Shown: one piece after another, positions 50,913 through 58,646 of the stretch
Position numbering within the stretch: the stretch's first letter is position 1
How the letters are laid out: every line of letters begins with the position of its first letter
Assembly: GCF_024347215.1 (NCBI RefSeq)
Contig: NZ_AP025282.1
Location: forward strand, 4,898,001-4,962,000
Length of the DNA: 64,000 nucleotides
From: Aliamphritea ceti
Lineage (GTDB): Bacteria; Pseudomonadota; Gammaproteobacteria; Pseudomonadales; Balneatricaceae
Reading direction: 5' to 3'
The notes under the pieces: model-generated
What the model saw: the letters and a program-made list of their open reading frames with translations, nothing else
Told to the model about the DNA's origin: nothing
Database searches by the model: none
Made by a program: the position numbers and the translations under genes

Positions 50913-52817
50913 ATGACGGCGACGCTACTCTCCCTGATCGCTCTGTTTCTGAGCGGTTTCATTATGTATCTGGGACACGGCCTGAATAATATTCTGGTGC
51001 CTTCCCGTCTCAGTTCTGAAGGCATCAGCGCCGATAATATCGGTCTGGTCATGGCCATGTTTTCGGTAGGCTTATTGCTCGGTGGATTGTACGCCCGCCG
51101 ATTAATGGTCCGGGTCGGACATATTCGTTTATATACCGCCAGTGCTGCTATCGGTGCTATCAGTATCCTGGTCTGTTATCTCTGGCTGAACGAATGGTTA
51201 TGGGCAGTCATGCGTATACTTATTGGTTTCAGCATCGCAGCGACCAACATTGTTGCTGATGGCTGGTTGAGTGAACGCGCCACCAATGAGACCCGCTCAC
51301 GAATCTTATCGATCAACCAGGTCGTCATGCTGTCGGCAATGTTCCTCGGCTCCTTTCTGGTCAACCTTGCTCCGGTTAACGAAGCGACCTTATACATTAT
51401 TGGCGGCCTGATGTTCTGTGCCGGGGTAATACCTATTGCACTCAGCAAGGTACCTGTACCGGACATCGACGACTCGCCACGCATGCCGATGATACAGCTG
51501 GCGAAAATATCGCCTGCCGGCGTGACCTCAGTATTAATGTGCGGCTTGCTGCTTGGCTCAGTTCTGGCCTTACTGGCGGTATATGCAAAAAACAAAGGCA
51601 TAACCGGCGTCGACGTCTCACTACTGTTCGGTGCGGCAATTCTGGGTGGTTTTATTCTGCAGTTTCCGATTGGCTATCTGGCAGACCGCTTTAACCGACG
51701 CTCCGTTATAATGTATTGCACCCTGATATCCATGGTCGCAGTGTCTCTGGTGCCATTCAGTGTCGAACTGGACTGGTTTATCTGTACCTTACTATTGGTC
51801 GCTCTGAGCAGCGGCATCATGGCCACACTTTATCCTCTGGGTGTTTCGGAAAGCTTTGACCGTTTGCAACAAAATCAGATGAGCGCCGCAATGGGCTCGA
51901 TGATGATTCTCTATGCCGCTGGCGGTGTAATCGGGCCGATTCTTGCTGGCTTCATGATGGAGAAATTCGGCGATAACTCATTCTTCGCAATGCTCGCAGT
52001 CATGCACGCCATATTCGTCATATTCATTTTCTACCGCACCAAAATGCGGGTTTCCATTCCTATTGAGCAACAGGAAGCTTTTGTTGCTCAGGGTGCATCA
52101 GGTATCGTCAGTGCGGAACTTGATCCACGAACCGAATACACCGACACCATTCCGGAACTAAGCCCTGCCGCTCAAACCGCTGTGGATATGGCTACCCATC
52201 ATCCGGAACTGGCAATCGACATGGTAATGCTGATTGCTAAAGCTAATCCGGAGCAGGTCAACGAAGTTGCCGGAGCAGTGGCAGCCATCGACGGCATGGA
52301 CGTTACCGAACTGTATAACCGCCTTAACGAGCTAACACCAAGTCAGGACACAGAGTTGGCACAAAGCATCATAGCCGCCTCTACAGAGGCCCCTGCTGAA
52401 CTGGTTAGCGCAGTCTTTGAAGAAGCTGAGTCTGAAGATATTCCGGAACTGGCAGCCTCAATGGCAGAAGCATCACCGGAACAAAGCCTCGATATCATTG
52501 AAGCAGCCACTGAAGCGGTACTGGTAGACGATAACCCTGAAGCGGTGGTTGAAATTGCCGAAGCTTACCTCAGCAATGTATCCGACAACCTGGAGGATAT
52601 GCGTTACGCAGATCGTTTAGCGGATGAAAGTGAGCAAAACATTACCGACATGGTATCGATGATTGCCGAAAAAGCGCCGGATCAGGCAGTGGATGTTGCC
52701 GCAGCAGCTGTTGAAGCCGTCCCGGAAAGTGCTTCAGACGTTATGGAAGCCCTGCATGAACATGATGCTATCGATGATCTGGTCTCTGACCTGAAAGATA
52801 AACCAGATCAAGCGTAA
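50913..52817 (+). CDS. MFS transporter with a long repetitive acidic C-terminal extension
   Basis: A 634-residue protein. Residues 1-395 are a 12-helix major facilitator of the YcaD/DHA1-like group (GLLLGGLYARRLMVRVGH after helix 2, GYLADRFNRRSV in the central loop). Residues about 400-634 are an unusual soluble tail, rich in Ala and Glu, with repeated units resembling P-x-x-A-x-x-(V/I)-(A/I)-x-A-A-x-E-A. Examples are ASPEQSLDIIEAATEAV, DNPEAVVEIAEAY, KAPDQAVDVAAAAVEAVP and ESASDVMEALHEH. Short helical-hairpin repeats in the cytoplasm are likely. The substrate is unknown; the tail may bind a partner or sense a ligand. Confidence 0.85.
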   Translation: MTATLLSLIALFLSGFIMYLGHGLNNILVPSRLSSEGISADNIGLVMAMFSVGLLLGGLYARRLMVRVGHIRLYTASAAIGAISILVCYLWLNEWLWAVMRILIGFSIAATNIVADGWLSERATNETRSRILSINQVVMLSAMFLGSFLVNLAPVNEATLYIIGGLMFCAGVIPIALSKVPVPDIDDSPRMPMIQLAKISPAGVTSVLMCGLLLGSVLALLAVYAKNKGITGVDVSLLFGAAILGGFILQFPIGYLADRFNRRSVIMYCTLISMVAVSLVPFSVELDWFICTLLLVALSSGIMATLYPLGVSESFDRLQQNQMSAAMGSMMILYAAGGVIGPILAGFMMEKFGDNSFFAMLAVMHAIFVIFIFYRTKMRVSIPIEQQEAFVAQGASGIVSAELDPRTEYTDTIPELSPAAQTAVDMATHHPELAIDMVMLIAKANPEQVNEVAGAVAAIDGMDVTELYNRLNELTPSQDTELAQSIIAASTEAPAELVSAVFEEAESEDIPELAASMAEASPEQSLDIIEAATEAVLVDDNPEAVVEIAEAYLSNVSDNLEDMRYADRLADESEQNITDMVSMIAEKAPDQAVDVAAAAVEAVPESASDVMEALHEHDAIDDLVSDLKDKPDQA

Positions 52818-52828
52818 CACTCAGCTAA

Positions 52829-52875
52829 CCGGGCAGAACTGATGTTAATTCAGTACAGCTAAAGTGACTGCCCGG
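52829..52875. other. Hairpin between the convergent MFS and LysR genes
   Basis: CCGGGCAG (52829-52836) pairs with CTGCCCGG (52868-52875), with an inner ACTG/CAGT. There is no T-run on either side, so termination is possible but not typical. Confidence 0.4.
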
Positions 52876-53742
52876 CTAATCATTCGAACTAAGCTGAATA
52901 CAGTCAAAAAATGCCGCCACATGGGGATTCTGGCGGCCATTTTTCAGACACACCACCTCATCCCAGTTAACCTCCTGCATACCGGTAACAGGAACCGCAC
53001 AGATCCGTGGATCCTGATTTACTTCCCGGTTATACAGAAAGCCCACCCCCATATTGCGGGCGACCGCTTCGAACACCGCCTCGCGACTGCCCATGACCAG
53101 CGCCGGCTGAACATTCAACTGGCGCTCCGCCAACGCCGTTTCCAGCTTCTGCTGGGTATTCGAGCCCTGCTCGCGAAAAATAAGCACTTCTTCACTGAGC
53201 TGCTCCAGCGTTAGCTCTGCTTCATTTGCCAAACCATGTCCAGCGGGTAATAAAGCCATTAGGCTCTGCCGGGCCGCCAGCTGTTTATGCACCCGCTGGT
53301 GCTCCGGCGAACCCGCCAGCACCGCTACATCCACTTTCAGATTCAACAGGTTCAGCCAGGTATGCTCAGCATTAGCGAACAGCGTTTCAACCCGGACTTC
53401 AGGATGTCTGCGACGAAACTCAGCTATCAGATCCAGCGCAACATGTGGGCCGTCAGCACCGATTACCAAACTGCCAGTATGCTGAGTATCCGGCGATAAC
53501 AACTGTCGTGCCTCCGCCTCAGCACGGAACATCTGCCGGGTAATTTCAAATAACGTCTGCCCTTCAGCAGATAATTCAAGCCGGTGGCCAACCTTACGAA
53601 ACAGCACTTTCTGGCTGTCCGCTTCCAGCGCTTTTAGCTGCACACTTACTGCCGGCTGGGTCAGACTCAGACGCTCAGCAGCATCCTGCACTGAACCACT
53701 CAGAGCGAGTGCATGAAAAGCTTTTAGCTGTGCATGTGTCAT
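52876..53742 (-). CDS. LysR-family regulator (aminoethylphosphonate-type)
   Basis: A 288-residue LysR regulator with the helix-turn-helix in MTHAQLKAFHALALSGSVQD and AAERLSLTQPAVSVQLKALE (about 1-45), and a substrate-binding domain (about 88-285). The N-terminus resembles the regulators accompanying 2-aminoethylphosphonate catabolism; that resemblance is from memory and modest. It diverges from the AllA-family gene with about 130 bases between the starts and probably controls it. The ATG at 53742 is preferred over 53754. Confidence 0.82.
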   Translation of the reverse strand: MTHAQLKAFHALALSGSVQDAAERLSLTQPAVSVQLKALEADSQKVLFRKVGHRLELSAEGQTLFEITRQMFRAEAEARQLLSPDTQHTGSLVIGADGPHVALDLIAEFRRRHPEVRVETLFANAEHTWLNLLNLKVDVAVLAGSPEHQRVHKQLAARQSLMALLPAGHGLANEAELTLEQLSEEVLIFREQGSNTQQKLETALAERQLNVQPALVMGSREAVFEAVARNMGVGFLYNREVNQDPRICAVPVTGMQEVNWDEVVCLKNGRQNPHVAAFFDCIQLSSND

Positions 53743-53875
53743 CAGATAACCCACAAAAGAATTTATAAATTTGTTAATCGCATTGTTTTGACCACGAATA
53801 GCTCACTGCGGCATAAATAGACCATAACTTTATGACAACAGATCACACACACCAGCATTCAAGAGCAGTCAAATA

Positions 53876-54535
53876 ATGAACAATACCTCTGCGCCAAACT
53901 ATATCTTTGAAGCCAACGAGAAACCAACCCGTCCGCTGCATCAGGTGCCACTGATTGTTGCCACGGAAGAATCCGTAAAAGGTTACGGCTGCCTGGTCGA
54001 TGATCCGGATACCTTTGAGATTGAAATTGCGCGCTGGCCAGCACAGGGCTGGCGCCCTGTCGACGAAGGCACCGGCGATGAAGCTGGCTGGGTAGAAGGT
54101 GTTTTTTACGGTGAATGGCGCGGCGACATTCTGCACGGCAGCAACGAAGCAGTGAATGGCGAATATGTACTTGGCTGGTCCTGTGATCCACAACAGGCAC
54201 AGAGCGAAACCCCAAGCGTACCAAGAGATCAGGTGCTGCTCTGGCACATGAACTACCACCCAGACGGCGGCCAAATGTTCTACCCACTGGATAACAAACC
54301 CTTCGTCGTACCGGTTGCTTTACCCGGCGATGACCTCACACCTGAGAAGGTTGTCGCCTTCTGGTGTGACGGCAGTCGTGGGTTATATATCCATCCGAAT
54401 ATCTGGCATGAGGGTATTTTCCCGGTGGAAGACAAACAGCGTTTTCAGGATCGGCAGGGGCGGGTTCATGCTCGGGTTAGTTGTGATATTGGGGAGGAGT
54501 TTGGGGTTTATCTTTCAGTGCCGCTGAAGCGGTAA
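53876..54535 (+). CDS. Ureidoglycolate lyase (AllA)-like family protein
   Basis: A 219-residue protein similar to the AllA/ureidoglycolate hydrolase family, which has a cupin-like fold. Visible features are VPLIVATEESVKGYGCLVDD, WHMNYHPDGGQMFYP (metal- or substrate-binding His), FVVPVALPGDDLTPEKV and GLYIHPNIWHEGIFP. No allantoin pathway genes are near, so ureidoglycolate is doubtful as the substrate. Proteins of this type beside LysR genes and betaine-like catabolism suggest another small acid or ester (inference). The 3' end of the gene (after about 54440) is notably G-rich compared with its start. Confidence 0.75.
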   Translation: MNNTSAPNYIFEANEKPTRPLHQVPLIVATEESVKGYGCLVDDPDTFEIEIARWPAQGWRPVDEGTGDEAGWVEGVFYGEWRGDILHGSNEAVNGEYVLGWSCDPQQAQSETPSVPRDQVLLWHMNYHPDGGQMFYPLDNKPFVVPVALPGDDLTPEKVVAFWCDGSRGLYIHPNIWHEGIFPVEDKQRFQDRQGRVHARVSCDIGEEFGVYLSVPLKR

Positions 54536-54601
54536 ATGGTTTTATGCAGTGGACCGGAGATTTAGGCTCACTGTTTTATTTGTCTGCCGTTTGAAGTTTC
54601 T

Positions 54602-54832
54602 GATGATCTTTTCGCTTACGCGACTCAAGACTTTTATAACGGCGCAAAAGTCTTAAGAATCTAAACGCCGCCCCACCGCTTGTCCGGCTTCGCCGGATTC
54701 CCTGCGCTTCTCATTTTAAAATGGATGCTGCGGAACTCGGCCGCTTCGCGCCCTCAGACAGTCCTCGCATTATTCCATTTTAAAACTGCGATGCTCAGCT
54801 TCGCAGAAGGGGATTATAAGGCCGTGCCAACC
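54602..54832 (-). repeat. Structured intergenic repeat, copy A (inverted)
   Basis: Read on the minus strand, this matches the other copies in order. It runs GTTGGCAC, TCCCCTT, GCTGAGCAT, an outer stem (ATTTTAAAATGGA with TCCATTTTAAAA, 54713-54725 and 54774-54785), the core ACTGTCTGAGGGCGCGAAG followed by CGGCCGAGTT, then CCGGCGAAGCCGG. A GGGGCGGCGTTTAGATTCTT segment and a hairpin AAGACTTTT/AAAAGTCTT follow, ending with the conserved GCGAAAAGATCATC. It lies directly after the AllA-like gene and 290 bases before the HNH gene. Confidence 0.85.
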
Positions 54833-54903
54833 AGCTTAGATTGATTTTAATCTATGGATTTCAAACGCTTTGCTACGTATAGTCAGAATCAGATGGGATG
54901 AAC

Positions 54904-54963
54904 TGAAGTACCCGTAAGGCATTTTAGGATTAACGTTTTTTAACGTGAAAGCCAGGTACTTCA
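54904..54963. other. Complex hairpin upstream of the HNH gene
   Basis: TGAAGTACC (54904-54912) pairs with GGTACTTCA (54955-54963), with inner pairs GGC/GCC and ACGTT-TTTT-AACGT (54933-54946). It is about 160 bases before the HNH gene, in AT-rich sequence (54833-55124) that contains no gene. It could be a cruciform, a small RNA or a transposon end. Confidence 0.5.
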
Positions 54964-55124
54964 AAGCAATATTCAGGATGAATACTTCGCTTACCCTACC
55001 CGAAATGTCTTGCTCTACTTTTCATCCAAAAATCACAAGCCTTACAAGGAATCAAAGCTTGCAAGCGTCATTACCTTGCTAGGGCACAATATTAAATCGT
55101 TAAGTGTATTCATAGAGAGTTGTG

Positions 55125-55823
55125 ATGGATTCATATTTAGACATATTACCTGCGGGTTCAACTGCTGTAGCAGTTAAAACTAAGGGACATAACTTTTATA
55201 TTGACGTCAATGGAATATCTTCAACCGGTTGTTGGGTTGTATCAAAAGATAGAATCGATGATTACGTATTGGTATTTCATGAAACAAACAATGGTAATGA
55301 TGTTTATATTGGTGAGTTTGTCGGAAAAAATGCAGAAGAATTTACTGAGCGTCAGGGAAAGAAATATCCCCGTTACAGGATTTTTCTTAAAGATATAAAA
55401 CTGGCTATTAACACTACCGAAAATTGGACCACTTTTGTTGGTAAAGGAAATGGTGGCTTCGAGCGTATTTATCTAGAGAATAAAGGAAAACAAAAGCCCG
55501 TATTTTTAGACCCTGATTCAGCCGAAGCTGAAGAGGGGTATAAAAAAGATTCATCTCGTATGACTTCAAAAAGAGATAAAAAATTAGCTGATTCGAGAAA
55601 GAAAAAAGATAACTACACATGCCAATCTTGTAGTAACAAATATTTCGTTAATAATAAGTACGTAATTGACTGCCATCATCTGGAGCCTATTGCACTAGGA
55701 AAGCGTAAAACTAAAATTGAAGACTTAATTTCACTTTGTCCAACATGCCATAGAATAGCTCATACCAGAGTCCCTCCTTATGAGTTGGATGATTTAAAGG
55801 ACATAGTGGCAAAATACACTTAA
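55125..55823 (+). CDS. HNH endonuclease-domain protein in an AT-rich island
   Basis: A 232-residue protein. Residues 1-135 form a domain that I do not recognise, with beta-rich GSTAVAVKTKGHNFYIDVNG and YPRYRIFLKDIKLA. Residues about 160-232 are a zinc-bound HNH nuclease: NYTCQSCSNKYF, YVIDCHHLEPIALG, IEDLISLCPTCHRIAHTR, giving CxxC / HH / CxxC-H. Base composition is clearly more AT-rich and the amino acids more Lys/Asn-rich than in neighbouring genes, which indicates transfer. It lies between repeat copies A and B. Candidate roles are a restriction-type defence nuclease or a homing nuclease. The start is the ATG after a GTG. Confidence 0.8.
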   Translation: MDSYLDILPAGSTAVAVKTKGHNFYIDVNGISSTGCWVVSKDRIDDYVLVFHETNNGNDVYIGEFVGKNAEEFTERQGKKYPRYRIFLKDIKLAINTTENWTTFVGKGNGGFERIYLENKGKQKPVFLDPDSAEAEEGYKKDSSRMTSKRDKKLADSRKKKDNYTCQSCSNKYFVNNKYVIDCHHLEPIALGKRKTKIEDLISLCPTCHRIAHTRVPPYELDDLKDIVAKYT

Positions 55824-55911
55824 TTTGGAAAAGAAAGATCTTTGTTAAAGGCAAGAGACAAAGAGAGACAAAGGGTCAGGTCTTTCCTTTTGCCTTTTCT
55901 ATGTACCTCAC

Positions 55912-56260
55912 CTGCAGTTGGCACCCATCTTCCCCTTATGTGTCGCTGAGCATTGCAGGGCTTGAATGACTAGCACAACAAACTGTTTGAGAGCGCGTAG
56001 CGGTCGAGTTTTTGTTGTGCCATTTAAGTCCGAAACGCACAAGGTACCCGGCGAAGCCGGGCAAGCATTGGGGCGGCCTTTAGATTGTTAAGACCTTTAG
56101 CCGTTTAAAGGTCTTGACTCGCGTTAGCGAAAAGATCATCTAAAGAAAAAATTCAGCACACTAATAACGATAAACACCAAACACTCAAAATACCCGGCGA
56201 AGCCGACGAGCTTTAGCCGTTTAAAGGTCTTGACTCGCGTTAGCGAAAAAGATCATCCAA
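55912..56260 (+). repeat. Structured intergenic repeat, copy B
   Basis: About 350 bases. It begins CTGCAGTTGGCACCCATCTT, then CCCCTTATG and GCTGAGCATT. An outer stem (55958-55968 with 56021-56031, including two G-T pairs) encloses an inner stem GCACAACAAACT/AGTTTTTGTTGTGC and the core CTGTTTGAGAGCGCGTAG-CGGTCGAGTT. Then follow CCGGCGAAGCCGGGC, GGGGCGGCC, a hairpin AAGACCTTTA/TAAAGGTCTT and GCGTTAGCGAAAAGATCATC. A second shorter module (56192-56260) repeats the last parts. Upstream (55872-55892) is GGGTCAGGTCTTTCCTTTTG. No gene lies in 55824-56367. Confidence 0.88.
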
Positions 56261-56367
56261 AGTTAAAATCTCAGTACGCTAATACCGACAGAATAGAGAA
56301 AATTACTCAACCGAAAACGCAGGAAAAAGGCAAGTATATAGGCGCCTGCCGTTTACCTCTGCTTGCT

Positions 56368-56673
56368 CTATTTCTCCAGATCCACCAGATTCGCAATACC
56401 TTCCGGGAAGAGATATACCATCAGAATCATAAGTGGCAGGATCACAAAATAAAGATTCATCGCAAACCGAAAATACGGGTGGGCATTCCGCAATTCCATA
56501 AAATAATCAATCACAAGCCAGCCTTTAACTCCAATGGTCACGGCAACGGCCAGAGATATAATCAGACTCGGTTCGGCAGATTCCGCAATTACTGCGCTGC
56601 CGAGGGTCAGTGTGATCAGAACCAGCCATACATAATTTTTGAACCGGTAATTAAGTACAGTAAACATTGCCAT
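56368..56673 (-). CDS. norF: NorF/cytochrome oxidase subunit IV-like small membrane protein
   Basis: A 101-residue protein with three membrane helices (about 14-30, 34-55 and 72-94) of the prokaryotic COX4/NorF type. A central VGVKGWLVIDYFMELRNAHPYF region contains the family's KxxLVxxYFMELR-like motif. It overlaps norE by TAATG and so forms a two-gene operon. NorF supports assembly or activity of nitric oxide reductase in denitrifiers, but no norCB is visible here. It could alternatively serve a heme-copper oxidase encoded elsewhere. Confidence 0.8.
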   Translation of the reverse strand: MAMFTVLNYRFKNYVWLVLITLTLGSAVIAESAEPSLIISLAVAVTIGVKGWLVIDYFMELRNAHPYFRFAMNLYFVILPLMILMVYLFPEGIANLVDLEK

Positions 56674-57299
56674 TACCTCAGAACATAAAGCAGCGGAAAG
56701 ATAATAATCCAGACCAGATCGATCATGTGCCAGTAGCAGGCGATGGCTTCCAGGCCATCATGATTATCAGCGGTATAAGCACCGCACTTAAGCCTGTAAA
56801 TCGCCCAGAGGATTGCACCGCCACCCCAGCCTACATGCAGGAAGTGATTGAAGGTCATGTAGTAATACACAGTAAAAAACAGGTTTGTTTCAATCCCAAT
56901 CCCCTGCTCAATATTCCAGTAGTACTCCCAGGTTTTGACCACCAGATAGAAAACCGCACAGATGATGGTGCCCCAAAGCCAGCGGATCGCCGTTATGATC
57001 CGGTTCATCCGAACACTGGTAACCGCTTTCGCCACACAATAACTGCTCGTTAACAACGCCAGAGTGTTCAGGGTGCCTGCCAGAGTATTGAGTTGCAGAG
57101 GCCCCTGATTAAATACCTCCTGATGAAATACTTTGGCAATAAAGTAAACCAGAAACATCAGAGCGAATTCTGTCATTTCGGCGTAAATACCAACCCATAC
57201 GGCTCCATTACCCGGAATTCTGTTTGGTTTCGGCAGAAAATTAACTGGCGGAACTTCCCCCAGAACATCTCTACTTGTGACCACGTGATTATCAGCCAT
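56673..57299 (-). CDS. norE: NorE/cytochrome oxidase subunit III-like membrane protein
   Basis: A 208-residue protein with five membrane helices. It carries the NorE signature GNGAVWVGIYAEMTEFALMF (about 30-50), then YYMTFNHFLHVGWGGG and YWHMIDLVWIIIFPLLYVLR, matching the COX III fold. NorE accessory proteins accompany nitric oxide reductase. Of several in-frame ATGs, the one at 57299 has GGAG 9 bases upstream; 57323 is possible. The gene pair lies between repeat copies B and C, far from any nor or cox cluster in this window. A weak FNR/DNR-like site TTGAT-N4-GTTAA is at 57447-57460. Confidence 0.85.
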   Translation of the reverse strand: MADNHVVTSRDVLGEVPPVNFLPKPNRIPGNGAVWVGIYAEMTEFALMFLVYFIAKVFHQEVFNQGPLQLNTLAGTLNTLALLTSSYCVAKAVTSVRMNRIITAIRWLWGTIICAVFYLVVKTWEYYWNIEQGIGIETNLFFTVYYYMTFNHFLHVGWGGGAILWAIYRLKCGAYTADNHDGLEAIACYWHMIDLVWIIIFPLLYVLR

Positions 57300-57711
57300 A
57301 ACGGAATACTCCATCGGCATCATTAAAGGGCGAGAGAAAAACAGTACTACTCAAATGTTCACTTACTACGCTTTCCATTAATAAGGCACAGATATAAATA
57401 AATGAAAAATAATAAGCACAGAATAATGACTCGGGCAGCAGGATCATTGATTTCGGTTAATTTGTACTAAATAAATCTCACACCCCAGATATGACAGACC
57501 GGCTTATACAGCCACAGCCGCACCCTCTGTATATCGACTTCAGACATGTATCAGGAATGACGCTCAGCAAAATGCCAGCACTGTTAGCTTTGAAGAGATG
57601 TACTTCATCAATCTACCTAGGAAGGAGGAATTGGCAGCAGCCATTAGTGTTTCCGAAACGAGGATTGGAGCAAGATCTGAGATCAGATTCGTCCTTTTCT
57701 AAACACTTTAT
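57300..57711. other. Promoter region of norEF and possible gene remnant
   Basis: No intact gene is seen. A short plus-strand frame from about 57530 to the TAA at 57699-57704 reads EEMYFINLPRKEELAAAISV then SETRIGARSEIRF, which looks protein-like. It lacks a start and may be the 3' end of a lost gene abutting repeat copy C. A weak FNR/DNR-like site lies at 57447-57460. Confidence 0.35.
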
Positions 57712-58100
57712 CTGCAGTTGGCACCCATCTTCCCCTTATGCGCAGCTGAGCATTACAGCTATTGAATGATCAGTAGCGCAAACTGTTTGAAGGAGTGGAA
57801 CGACTGAGTTTTTGCGATGCCATTCAATAGCGAAACGCGCAAGGTACCCGGCAAAGCCGGGCAAGCATTGGGGCAGCGTTTAGATTCTTAAGACTTTTGT
57901 GCTGTTATAAAAGTCTTGAGGCGACGAAGTCGAAAAAGATCATCCTAAGAAAAAATTCAGCACCATAATGGCGATAGACACCAAACACCAAACACCAAAC
58001 ACCAAACACCAAACACCAAACATTCAAAACACCCGGCGAAGCCGAACAAACTTTAGTCGTTTAAACCTTCTGACTCGCGTAAGCGAAAAAGACCATCCGA
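57712..58100 (+). repeat. Structured intergenic repeat, copy C
   Basis: About 390 bases with the same modules and order as copy B. The opening CTGCAGTTGGCACCCATCTT is identical. The outer stem GCTATTGAATG/CATTCAATAGC (57758-57768 and 57821-57831) is fully paired although its sequence differs from copy B. The core is CTGTTTGAAGGAGTGGAACGACTGAGTT. CCGGCAAAGCCGGGCAAGC, the AAGACTTTT/AAAAGTCTT hairpin and GAAAAAGATCATCC follow. A degenerate second module ends near 58100. The tandem heptamer array at 57979-58020 lies inside it. Confidence 0.88.
57979..58020 (+). repeat. Six tandem copies of CACCAAA
   Basis: Six perfect 7-base units fill 57979-58020. The matching place in repeat copy B (about 56174-56183) has only one unit followed by CACTCAAAA, so the array has expanded inside copy C, probably by replication slippage. 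Confidence 0.95.
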
Positions 58101-58153
58101 AAATAACAATCAGCACACTAACAACGACAAGTGCCGAACCATCAACCCCCCAT

Positions 58154-58462
58154 CTAAACCAATAACTTCTCAACCGAAGTAGCCAGTTTAAAATCCCTCT
58201 CACTCAAACCACCAACATCATGCGATGTCAGCGTTATATCCACCTTGTTATAACAATTAAACCACTCAGGATGATGATTCTGCTTATCGCAAATAATCGC
58301 CACCGAACTCATAAACCCAAAGGCCCGTACAAAGCTACGAAACTTAAACTGCTTAAAAATCGTATCGCCACGTCGCTCCCAGGGGGACTCCAGTCCATCA
58401 TTCAGAGTATTCAGTGCCAACTCAATCTGTGCTTCATCATAGGCTTCCGACATTGCCATCAT
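58154..58462 (-). CDS. Pterin-4a-carbinolamine dehydratase-like protein
   Basis: A 102-residue protein of the PCD/PhhB family. The active-site motif CDKQNHHPEWFNCYNKVDIT, with the His-His pair and conserved Trp, is followed by LTSHDVGGLSERDFKLA. The family recycles 4a-hydroxy-tetrahydrobiopterin after aromatic amino acid hydroxylation. No phenylalanine hydroxylase gene is adjacent. Three ATGs are clustered near AGGAG; 58462 or 58459 are equally likely starts. It begins just beyond repeat copy C. Confidence 0.9.
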   Translation of the reverse strand: MMAMSEAYDEAQIELALNTLNDGLESPWERRGDTIFKQFKFRSFVRAFGFMSSVAIICDKQNHHPEWFNCYNKVDITLTSHDVGGLSERDFKLATSVEKLLV

Positions 58463-58596
58463 TCATCTCCTGTTTACTGATATATCTGTTAGCTTAGTAA
58501 TGCTCAGCCCGGCTTTCATCCGAACCGGCAAACAATGCCTCAGTTTGCCACTGAAGCCCGTGAAAACATATCACTCTTCATAAAAGCGACCCATAA

Positions 58597-58624
58597 AAAA
58601 GGGAGCATCTGAGATGCTCCTTTT
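58597..58624 (-). terminator. Terminator of the BCCT transporter gene
   Basis: GGAGCATC (58602-58609) pairs with GATGCTCC (58613-58620), with A-run and T-run flanks. On the minus strand it follows the BCCT stop (58647) and ends in TTTTTT. Confidence 0.9.
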
Positions 58625-58646
58625 CTGTGTAACAGAGATTTAACGA

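Noticed and set aside
56230..56688. Plus-strand open frame antisense to norF
   Set aside because: Low-complexity, His/Lys/Gln-rich translation on the opposite strand of a clear membrane-protein gene; no ribosome-binding site.
57491..57769. Open frame running into repeat copy C
   Set aside because: It crosses the repeat boundary and has no ribosome-binding site or recognisable domain.
55912..58100. Integron attC array reading of the structured repeats
   Set aside because: The hairpins recall attC sites, but the R' and R'' consensus (GTTRRRY/RYYYAAC) is not properly placed, there is no integrase, and genes between copies are on different strands with their own promoters.
54602..58100. CRISPR array
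   Set aside because: Only three large, diverged copies at irregular distances with genes between them; no short identical repeats with regular spacers and no cas genes.
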